This document shows positions 36,524-48,500 of a stretch of 64,000 nucleotides of DNA, piece after piece. The translations under genes and the position numbers were made by a program. Position 1 is the first letter of the stretch. Every line of letters starts with the position of its first letter. Under the pieces are notes generated by a model, which saw only the letters and a program-made list of their open reading frames with translations, did no database searches and was not told the DNA's origin. This stretch comes from Silurus meridionalis (Eukaryota > Chordata > Actinopteri > Siluriformes > Siluridae): positions 11,727,212 through 11,791,211 of the forward strand of contig NC_060911.1 in NCBI RefSeq assembly GCF_014805685.1, given 5' to 3'.

Positions 36524-39500
36524 TGCATGTGTGTGCATGTGTGTGTGCGCGTGTGTGTGTGCATGTGTGTGTGTGTGTGCGTGTGTGTGTGTGTGTGTGT
36601 ATATACATTTTTTTTTTTAAATTGGAAATTGTTATTTTGAAAAAAATACTTATTAGGTGATGTGAACAAGTTAACGAGTGTGTGTGTGTGCGGTGTATTT
36701 TGTCATGCAGTGTTGGAGTAAGCTCTGGATTCACTATAACTTTGACCAGGATGACACATTTACTTAAAAATGAATGACACTCCCCTTACTACCTTTTCGT
36801 CTCAAAGGTTTTCACTGTATGTCAAGTTCACAATTTTCCTCCATTGACAATTCCCCTCCAGACCACCGTAGTACACACGTTCTGTTGCACAACAACCTTT
36901 GTTGTCTGCCCCAATTCCCTCTCTGATTTCAAACTCATTATTTCAGTATTTCACTGTTAGTCGTTTTTTTATTATTCATTTTAGTTTTTTCCCTCTTGTT
37001 TGTTGGAGCATTAATGCCTGGCCTGTTTTTTCAGACTTGGTTACTAATAGCACTGTGAACAGACTTTGTCTTAATGTTCTAGTTTTCCCTCCCGTGCCGT
37101 GCCTAACTTTAGCTAGACCTTTGTAATTGTAGGTTTTCTGTTCATTCCCAGTCCTAGGTTGTTGTTTTTATTAAAGATATTCTGCACTTGCATCTGCCTC
37201 TTTGCTCATTGGTTAAAAAACTGCATACTGTTCAACAAATGAGCTGCTAGATTACATAGATTTACTAGTTCAACTAGTTCAATCTTACCCCATGTCCAGG
37301 AATTCCATCTTTTCCAGGTCGACCCTGCAGAAACAACAACAAAAAAAAAAAATGCATGCAATGAAATCATCGAAATCATAACTCATAATCATATCAATGT
37401 TATGTACTGGTTTAAATGAAATTCTGGACGTCTTACTGCCATACTTACAAAGGATCATTTATCATATTATTAACTCTGTGGCTCTGAGTGGAATTAGCTT
37501 TTGTGTTTACATAAATAGAATGGTGCAAGAATTCTGTGCTAGTTTCTAGTTACTACTCATTGCTGGTAGAACTTGTGACTGTTAGATGCAGACCAGTTTA
37601 TTTATCATAGTGTTTAAATGTACATTGCTAGGACTGCTAAAATGGCAAAATGCTAAGATTTAACCCATAAACACTGGTCACTCTAAAGCAAAACAGCTTG
37701 AATTAAGTTGGTTAAAGATACAACTGTGGTCCTCTTATCTGCAGAATTGACAAGCCAGCACATAGAGATGAGACACAGCAGCTAACGGACTGGTGCTAAC
37801 AACAGCTTTAATCTGAACTCGAACAAAAGAAATGGTTGTGGACTTCAGGAGACAATAGAGCAACCGCTCTCTACTGAATATTTAAAGCTCTTTTAAGGAG
37901 ATTGTCAATAACATCAAATTCTTTGGTCTATCAACACCAGCGTCAAGGCTAAGAAAACCAGCAGCATTTCTACTTTCTCAGAAGACATCCAATCCCCATC
38001 TTTACCACATTCTACAGAGAGTCTGCCGATCACTGCCTGGTCAGACCATCAGATTATAACCATTAAAGTGCATAGTGAAAACGACTGAAATCAGGGTCCC
38101 TCTATCACAGACATTTACACACATAACATCCACAAATCCACACTAACTGTTCACCCTCCTGCTATCTAAAGCATCCAGGTCCTCATGGCCAGACTCCACA
38201 ATCCCCTGAGACTGAACTGACACAAAAACTTGCAGTCCAATGTACAGCTTTAGAGGACAACCGATATGGGTTATTATATTTGGAAAATATATAGAAATCA
38301 GGGCAGCTGATATATGATGGCGAATTTTAATTTTTTTCCCTTTATCTCATAAAATCTGACACTTAATTAATAAGATGTGATACAGACAATTGCTTAAACA
38401 ACACAAACCTCTCCAATCAGTGTAGCCTAAACCAAAGCTGGTTGAAGTATCGCACGAGAAAACACTGGAACACGCAAAAAAAAGTAGCACGCTTGTGTTG
38501 TCATTTTTGTGCTTGTCTTTGTAACATAGCAGACATGATTGAAAAAAGCTACACGGATCCGTTAGTACTGATCGCAGCAGGTATAAACGCTACTTGCTTT
38601 ATATATTCACAGTTTTAACTCTTCCAATTTCTCTATTTATATGCCGAATACACACTACTGCCACCTGCTGGTAGTGGAGGTTTATTTTGGTGAGTCTGAT
38701 GTGTCTGCCTAATAATCGGCCTAATCTGCAGCACAATTGGCAGATGCCAATTAATACAATTAAAAAAAAACCTGACCTCTAAACATTATTCCACTTGTTT
38801 TACACCCTAACCCTAGATTTTTTGCACATTTCTTTCTGATTTGTAACTGATTATTAGTGGTGACCCTGAATACTTGAAGATTCAATGCTTTAATAGGAGG
38901 AGCCTGATTCACTACCAATCACACAGTTGAATCTTTGCAGAGGTGTTATGAAATGAGGATCATGCACTTTTGGTTAAATGAGGCTGATTTCACATAAAAC
39001 TACTGGTTTTCTCATAATAAGTAGAAAAGAAGCTTTTAATAAATATTTTTAACATGCCTGAATAAATCCAACCCCCCCAGTGACAGAATCCACTTTAACT
39101 TTCCATGATCTATGACCTACACAGAAGCATCTTGGCAGCAGGAATTGAAATATTCAACAATGTCCTTTGAGATTTTGCAAAGGTATATTTTGTTCTAATT
39201 AAATTCTGTAAATCAATTTTTGATTGTTTTTCGGTGCATCGATGTCAGTGTGGCCTTTCTGCAATTATTTATATCATTTTTAAACCAATTTCTTTTGTAT
39301 ATATATTTTTTTTCTTGTATATCTTTCTGTGATGTTCTGTACATTGTTTCTTTAAAATGTTTTGTTGAATTATTTAACGAATGTATTTACATTGTCTTTC
39401 ATTTCAGCTTTAAAAAAATAAAAAGGCATCATAAGTTTTGTGTTACTTCCCACAGGTTTTGGTCACTTGATTAGAAAGATGTTTCTGTGTGCTGTGTGTG

Positions 39501-42500
39501 AAAGAAAATAAATGTTGTTGTACCCACTTGTTGACTACCTAGTCACATGCAATTCATGTAGTCCTGTGTATTTTTAACTAGTTGGTTCTTTAACACATTT
39601 TTTCCAGGACTATGTTTGCTAAATCACAGCTTTATATAGTGTAATTGACCAAAAAAAAGTATTTAATCGATTGATTTATGACTGAAACAGGTGCATCAAG
39701 TCTCTGAGTTTGTAAAAGACTGTAAATCTCTTACAGGTACACCTGGAGGTCCTTCAGGTCCTGGGAAACCGGTCTCTCCCACAGGCCCTCGCGCTCCCTG
39801 AAAGAAATAATCGAAGAAGAATTAAAAACAGAATCTAGCCTTATTCCATCTTATAACTGATTAGACAAGCTGTTGTACAGCTGTCAATGAGCTAAAAATT
39901 AATCTTACTGGCTCTCCTGGGATTCCTGCCTCACCACGAGCCCCGGGTTTTCCCTGCCAACCAGGAAGGAAAAAAGAGAGAGAAAAACTGCTTGGAAAAC
40001 CAACTAGTTAAAGAGTCAGAGACTCTGATGATCAGCTTGCTGTTCACCTTGTTTGTGCATTAAACAGAGCAAAACAGAGAAGTGCAAACAGGATAGAGAA
40101 GAGATTGTTGGTGAGTTTGATTCTCTCTCATTTGTCAGTGAAATACCATCAAAGAATGACATGTAAAACTAAATATGTTAATCTCCCCTATGCACTTTAC
40201 CAACATCAGTGCTTTATTCAGGGGTGAGGTTGTGAGACATGTAACCTGATTGCATTTAAATCTATTAGGGATGGTAAGATTCACCAATTCCCATCACTTC
40301 ATCAGCATAAAAGTTAACGATGTGATGCATCGATTTAATAAAGTGTGCATCAGATACAGGTTGGCATTTGTATCACGATGCATAATTTTAAACTTATGTG
40401 CATCTGTAAAAAACGATTTATTTATAATTATTAGTAGATGCGCTATACTTTTTCTCTTTTTCATACTGTTTCTCGAGCATGTTCTCTCAGCACCACTGCT
40501 GCTACATGAACATGACGTATCACAACACTACGAAGACCGAGGTGTGTCCTGATCACACAGAATAGAGATTAACATGGCAGAGGTAGAGCTGCATCTTCCT
40601 GGAGACACAACAGGAAAAAAACTCTGGTTTTATTTCAATTTTTTTCCCCACTGCAAAGGCCTATATTTATTATTTTTAATAAATAATTAATGTTGTCTAT
40701 CTAAACCAAATAAATAAAAGTGAACTATCTGTAATATATTGAATCGCAAAGCATCATATTTATTTTCTTTGCATCGTATTTCATTGAATCGCATTGTGTT
40801 GAATCAAATCGAAATCAGATCGCGCTGCATCATAATACGGGTTAATCATATCGCATCTGTAGCGGCTTCATCTTTAATGTAAATCGCATCGGCTTCAGTT
40901 ATGGAGATACATATCCCTAATATCCAGTGGTGGGCCATCGGGGCCAACAAAGCCTTCTCTGCTGGCCTAAACACTTTCAGAAGCACTGACCTACATTTAC
41001 AACCCAAATTCATACAACCTTATTCATACAAATACAACCTAATATTTGTTTAATGGAATTGTATACATTTATTCCCAACAGTTTATTCTTTTCATTTCGT
41101 AGCGTTTCTCTTGGCTGCATTGCTTCCAGTACGTGTATGCGGATGTTGAATTTTTTGTCCAATCAGATTTCAGCCTTTATGTGCTGCCATGTTAATCTAA
41201 TCTGCCCAGGGCCTTCAGAATTAGTAGTGCTGGCCAATGTGCATTAGACTATATTAGCAATGGGTTTATTTCTTTAACCAATCAGATTTAAAATTCGCCT
41301 TTCATGGCCATCTAGAGTCAGAGTAGCATCAGCATTTTTCCATCTTCTGATTGGTTGGTCAGAGGGAAACTGTTACAGCCAAGTTCGACTGGCAAAACAC
41401 ATCTGTAGCTCTGCACACATTAATACATCTGAGCTAGACTCTTTTATGCCCACAATGGCTGACGGAGAAAGAGAAATTGATTTTTGGTCTCGGACATTAT
41501 TAAAAATTTATTTTCAAGAAAAGCTACACATTGTAAGGATGTCAGCTAACCCCGAAGCTAGCTAGCTTGTCTCAGCCCGGAAAAGGGTTTGTTCACCACT
41601 TCCAGACCAGTGAATACGAGCGGTACCACTGGAGTTCAGCCTTTGAGGAATGGTGCAAATTATGAGTCTGCATCTCTGGTAAGTAGGTTGGATTAGTTAT
41701 TAGACAAATATTGATTCTGAACTGCTCCAGATGATGTTGGTGCACAGTTGCAGTTGTACTGTAGAGGTTTAAGGTCTTAACTGGGTTTCTTGCATTAGTA
41801 AAATGGTATTCACCCTCCATATGTGAAATGTCTCTCTTGTTGTAATGCCATGCGTTATATTGCGTTTTTGTATAGAATTGATGGTTTCTATAATTGCGAC
41901 GTGATAGTGTTGGTATTAAGAGATGGATTAGCTCGGGTAAGTCCTCACTGAAGGCCCAGGTACCAAATGCACAGTCCCCCACTGCTAATATCTATATGAT
42001 GAAATGCTCTATATGGTTTCTTACTGTCCCAATAAAAAACTTTCTTTCAGCTTCTCCCATTAGGGGTCGCCACAGCGGATCATCTGTATTCATGATCTGC
42101 ATGTTTGATGCACATGTTTTTACACTGGATGACCTTCCTAACGCAACCCTCCCCATTTATCCGGGCTTGGGACTGGACCTAAGAGTGCACTGGCTTGTGC
42201 AAAACCCTAATGGCTGGGGTTGGTTCCCTGACCGGGGATCGAACCCGGGCCGCAGCGGTGAGAGCGCTGCATCCTAACCACTAGACCACCAGGGAACCAT
42301 TTTTTACTGTCCCAATAATTACTCAAATATGACAATGAAAGTATAAATAAAATGACACTCCTGGATATGGGAGTTATAGTCATTTCTATGATGCTATATA
42401 CTATAAACATACTCATTTATATGTGGTGTTATGGCTCTGGCCCTTCTCCCCTCCCATTTTATAACCACACCAGTTTTACACACAGGGTTAGGGTTAGGGT

Positions 42501-45500
42501 TAGGGTCAGGGTTTTGGATTTGCTGAGTGATTTAAGTAGGTCCTAAGGGCGAGAAACCCCATGACCTACACATGACAGGAACAGAAAAAAACATAACGTG
42601 AAAGCGTTTTTTTTACTTAACAGATGACACAACATAAAATCAATTCAGTGCAAGTGTTGCTGTGTGGTGTGGAATGTTTTTTGACTGTTACAAATAAAAA
42701 AGGCAGCCAATGCAGCATATGTGGCAATATTATATTTGTTAAAACATTTCTAACAATTCTATGGGGTTATCAAAATACTGACAGAAACATTATTCGGGTT
42801 ACTTTGTGCCCTGCCTCAGGTTTCACGTCACTAATGTTTTGTTGTACTTGTACTTTATACACTCACAACAAAATTGTTCTAAATAATTAATGCCAGCTAG
42901 AACAATAACCAAACTCTAAAAATGTCATTCTTAATAAATGCACATATAAAAAATAAACAGGAAAAGAGATGTTATGGATACATTCTGGTTGCATGGACTA
43001 TTGTTCAACTGTAAAAGTTCAAAGAAGGATAAATACATACAATAGGGCCTGGGAGTCCAGGTGTACCAGGCATGCCAGGGTCTCCCTAGAACAATAAAAT
43101 CTAAGTCAGATGTTGTGTGAAGTTATGCAGCGTTACTGTCTTTATATGCTAGCGATGTGGTTAAACATCTAAACTGTAATAAAATTTCAATTGAAAAAAA
43201 GTGTCATTCTTCACCATTCAAATAATGAAGATTGATCTGTTCGAAGATCAACAACTAAATATGCCCCATGCACATGCAAACGATGTCTTGAAAAACATTT
43301 CAGAGAAACGTTAATTTGGTTATGCTAGGTTGTTCTTTTCCTTCAAAATGGAAGAGTAAAATTTTGAATAATAAATACATTTGAATAAACCAAATATGAC
43401 AAAATCAAGGGCCTTGCATAATCCACATTAACTAGCTCACATACTAAGCTAAAAGGCTCTAAAAAGACTCTAATGGCAACCATTTGAGTTCATCTTGACA
43501 CACTGTCTGCTTTGTACATTTTTCACCCATGTTTCCTGCCTGCACTGCACACGGTTTGGAGGTCAGCACACAAGTTTTGATTCTGGAAGAAACGATTAGC
43601 AATAACCTGGATTTAGCTGTTAATCTTGGCAGTTTCTTACTTAACAATCTATACTGTTTCAGTTGTATAAAACGATCTCTCAACCTTAGCAGGAACATCT
43701 GCACCTCTCAGAATTATTCATAGAAAATACATTGCAATGGGCTTTGTATGCTGTGGCCTTATTTGCATGATTTTGTTTTGGGCTAAGAGTAAAAGATTTT
43801 TATCACATAAACAATTTGTCCTGCTTCTAACTCAACTTTGAGGACAAAATGTTCACTTGCCGACTGATATATCCCACCAACTAACAGGTGCCATTATGAA
43901 GAGATAATCAGTAATTTACTTTACCAGTCATAGTGTTATAATGTCTTAATGATGCCTGATCGGTGTATAATACTCGACCAGTTTCTTGCCAACATTGGTT
44001 TTCTACCTCACTGCCTCTTCTCTTTATCACTCTACTCTGTATACGATTGTAAAAGAGGTTAGGATGTCAGACGTCTGATTGAAAGCTCATGAGTGTAAAT
44101 CCTAGCAACACCAAGCTGTAACTGCTGGGTCATTGGACATGATCATTAATCCTCAACTGCTCAGTTATATACAAATTTTAACTGTAAATCACCTCTGGAA
44201 AAGGGCATCTGCTAAATGCTATAAATGTAAATGTAATTACTATCTGAACTGTAGTATCAATAAATCTGGCTTAAAATATGTATATGCCAGTGGTGAGCGA
44301 GTGGAGGGCGGAGCTGGATGGAACTAGCGGTAAGAAGCAGAGCGCACTGATGAGCCTCATCAGCTGCACATGTTTCTTACCGCTAGTTCCGTTTGGCTCC
44401 GCTCTCCACTCACTCACTGGTGGCAGATTGTAATACATCATACATATTTAAAAATGCTTCGGCAGACATATTTAAGGGTTTTGCCCAATTCTTATGTAAC
44501 ACACACACAAACAACAAAAGGACCACTGACTTTAGGTAAACTTACTTTAGCTCCAGGCAGTCCTTCAAAGCCTGGCAATCCCATTGGTCCAGGTTCACCC
44601 TGAATAAAGAGTGCTAAATGAAAAAAATATTTCTCACAATGGTCTGGCGAAACATGTACAGTATATGTGTGCATCAATACTGTATGTCTTTGTGAAAGGA
44701 TAACATGGAAGTGAAACCAAGTCTCCTCCACCCCACCAGAGCGAACCATCCCTAGAGTATTAAACACTTCAGGCTTATAGGTCACTTCCTGCTTTTAGCA
44801 CAGATAAGCCATGCTCACTCTAACCACTATGCGAAGTATTGTTATTCTCTTTTGCATGTTCTTTGTTGTGTTTTCACGGCTAGGTCTGTGTCTGCAGCCT
44901 CTTGCCCTGTGGACTGCTTCAGCGGTGTTTGTACCTTGTGCCTGTTTAGCCTACTCTGCTTTTAGATTATGTGTTTGTTTTGCTTGCTCTGTGTTTTCCT
45001 ACCAATAAACTGCATAATGATTCCAATCCACAAGCCTCCTCGTTACCACCAGTCAGAATTTGAGATTTCCATCTGAATATGACAGATCATTCCAAAGAAC
45101 GTCATAATATTACTGAATAAGCACTTTACATATGCGACTTCCCCAGGAGAGCAAAATGAAGGAGTAATTCAGGACATAAATTCGGGCCTCGATCTGCATT
45201 ACATTTTTGTGGAGGACACTAGTATGAGATTTTATGGGCACTAATCAAAACTAAAACAATAGAGTATGTATCACTCTACACACAATGACATAAAAACATT
45301 ATCAACTTACGACTTTTCCCTCATCCCCTTTGGGCCCCTGAAAAAAAGAGAAATTGTAAAATGTGTTAGTTCTTAAGAAAGCCTATTTAAATGCATAGAT
45401 TTCTTTGTGTCAACAAATAATAATATCCACATAATGTACATTACATGCCCAAAATCAGGGATGGGCAGTATTTATGATGCATGTATTTCAAATACATATT

Positions 45501-48500
45501 TCAAATATAAACTATGATTTTGCAATTTGTATTTGATAGGGTTCAAATGGTATCAAAATACTTTTTCTATTTATGTAGTTTCAAATACTGTAAAAAGATT
45601 TTTAAGAAGTCTGCATGATGACATCATAAAAATCCATATGGATGAAGGTGGTGAAGGTAAGAAATGTGCCAGCTTTCAAAGAGGTGTCCGATGATTGATA
45701 AACACATATTTGATTGCCGAATATTGTACCTAATTAAAGTAGTTGTTTAGTAGGATCATGATTTTTGCACACCATTACATGATCGACTGTCTGACAAATT
45801 TATGATTAATAAACAAATAATTCATTAGTTAGAAACTAGTTGCTATGAATTCAGTTGCCGTCAGTCGTCTTCTCATGAATGACTTGTTATTGAGTCGGTG
45901 TTGCTGATGTAAAGTAGCCCTTCGTTACCAAACACCAAGTAACTAAATTAGGATACAATTCTGATTCATTCGCAAAACAGTTAAACATTAAGCTGGTGGT
46001 TACTTTAAAACTAACCTTCATCTGGGAGATCACAGGGATTATGTATGTGAATATTTGATCTGTTAACTGGTTGCATATGTCAGATTTAATGCGTGACTGT
46101 TGCTATCAAACATGCCAATTAATGTATGTTCATGTTTTTTATTAAAATACAAAAATACAGTAGTTTATTTTTATTTCTTTTTCTTTTATTTCTTTTTGCA
46201 TGTTTGTCACACTTACAGATAATTAAATTTTAATATTAGTAAAGGATAACACAAGTGAACACAACATGCAGTTTGTAAAATAAGGTTTTTATTATTGAGG
46301 GAAAAACAAATCCAAAACTACATATCCCTGTGTGAATAAGTGTTTGGCCCCCTGTTAAAACTGTGGTTTATCACACCCGAGTTCAATTTCTCCAGCCACA
46401 CCCAGGCCTGATTACTGCCTATATTCACACATGGCAAGAACATGAAACAGTGGAGAATCTTCCCAGGAGTGGCCGGCCGACCAAAATCACCCCAATAGCA
46501 CACAGTGACAACTCATTCAAGAGGTCACAAAAGACCCGACAACAACATCCAAAGAACTGCAGCCTCACTTGCCTCAGTTAAGGTCAGTGTTCATGACTCC
46601 ACCATAAGAAAGAAACTAGGCAAAAATGGTCTGCATGGCAGAGATCCAAGACCAAAACCGCTGCTGAGAAAAAGAACATAAAGGCTCGTCTCAGTTTTGC
46701 CAGAAAACATCTTGATGATCCCCAAGACTTTTGGGAAAATACTCTGTGGACTCACAAGACAAAAGTTGAACTTTTTCAAAGTTGTGTGTCCAATTACATC
46801 TGGCGTAAAAAATAACACCGCATTTCAGAAAACCAACAGTAAAATATGGTGGTGGTAGTGTGATGGTCTGGAGCTATTCTTCTGCTTCAGGACCTGGCAG
46901 ACTGATGAATTCTGCTGTTTACCAAAAAATCCTGAAGGAGAATGTCCGGCCATCTGACCTCAAGCTGAAGCAAACTTGGGTTCTGCAGCAAGACAATGAT
47001 CCAAAACACACCAGCAAGTTCACCTCTGAATGGCTGAAGAAAAACAAAATGAAGACTTTGGAGTGGCTTTGAAGTCCTGACCTGAATCCTATTGAGATGC
47101 TGTAGCATGACCTTAAAAAGGCAGTTCATGCTCGAAAACCCTCCAATGTGGCTGAATACCAACAATTCTGCATAGATGAGTGGAGCAAAATTCATCCACA
47201 GTGCAGTAACAGACTCATTGCAAGTTATCACAAACACTTGATTGCAGTTGTTGCTGCTAAGAGTGCCCCAACCAGTTATAAGGTTTAGGGGGCAAACACT
47301 ATTTCACACAGGTCCATGTAGTTTTGAATTTTGTTTTCCCTCAATAATAAAAACCTTAATTTAAAAACTGCATGTTGTGTTCACTTGTGTTATCTTTTAC
47401 TAATATTTAAATTAGTTTGATGATTTGAAACATTAAAGTGTGACAAACATGCAAAAAAATAAAAAATCGGGAAGGGGCAAACACATTTTTGCACATCACT
47501 GTATTGATGTGATTGGTCAGGTGTCTATATATTTATTGCTTAGCTGTTATTTTTAGCAGTCTCTATTTTATAATAATTTCATAACTTTTAACCTTTAAAA
47601 GTAGGAATATAATTCTTTAATGTGCTTACAGAGGCCTGTAGGATGCATAACATAGCAATTTTCTTTATATTTCTGAAAATAAACACTCAAATAAAACGTT
47701 GAACTGAATTTTGCTGTAAAATCCAAAATTGAATGATTGGCAACTATCTTTAAAGATTTTTATTTGTGAATTCTAAATTCTGAATTTTGTTTGAGAATTC
47801 TGCATAGTTTGGAAATGGCTTTATAACACTCCCTAGACTAACTGAATTCTTTTTTTCATGTCATGCTATAGACAGATATTCGAGTGCTCCAAATCAAACC
47901 AAACTGCTAAAGGTTTTAGAGTGGTAGTTAACACTTAATAACTGACTAATATAGAACACTTCATTAGTCATTTATTTGTTGTCACCTGAGGTTATTTGTT
48001 TGTATTTACAATAGACGTTGGGGAAATTGTTATTCAGGTTCTGATAAACAAAAACATAAAACTGAAGACAGGTACTTATTAAATTGAATTTAGTGTTGTA
48101 GTTTATACCGGTGGTCCTGGTGGTCCTGGTTGTCCTCCACCCTGTACAAACAAAGCAAAGAATAATAACTTGCTATACTGCAGGTTATGTTAAAATGTTT
48201 GACTTTCTATCAAATAATTGATTTTAAATCCATGTTACAGCTGCTTTTTCTACAGTATCTCACAAACGTGAGTACACCCCACACTTTCCAGCAACCTTTT
48301 TAGTATTTCTTCTCAAGGGACAATACTATAGAAATAAAACTGTGAAAATAACTTAACATACAGTCATTATTGTCAAACTAGCTGGCAACAAGTGATTACA
48401 GCTGCAATCCATGTGTGTAACCACACAAAACCACATGCCCTGTTCATCCTGTTTATGTTTTTGCCTGTTGACAGGCCCATATAAATTTGTGTATCTTGTA

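Noticed and set aside
36406..36734. Open frames rich in Thr-His repeats
   Set aside because: Translations of a (GT)n/(CA)n microsatellite, not genes.
36860..37210. Possible LTR remnant ending in a poly(A)-like signal (also about 44816-45060)
   Set aside because: The texture (CAATAAACTGC, TCTTTGCTCATTGG) recalls LTR ends, but no TG...CA borders or target duplication were visible.
42224..42295. Functional tRNA-Glu gene
   Set aside because: CCA is encoded, a SINE body and RTE-like tail follow, and there is no T-run directly after the acceptor stem. Listed as a SINE head instead.
45455..45660. A further MITE beginning CAGGGATGGGCAGTATTT
   Set aside because: The left end looks like a known fish MITE type, but I could not find a matching right end or target duplication, so it is not listed.
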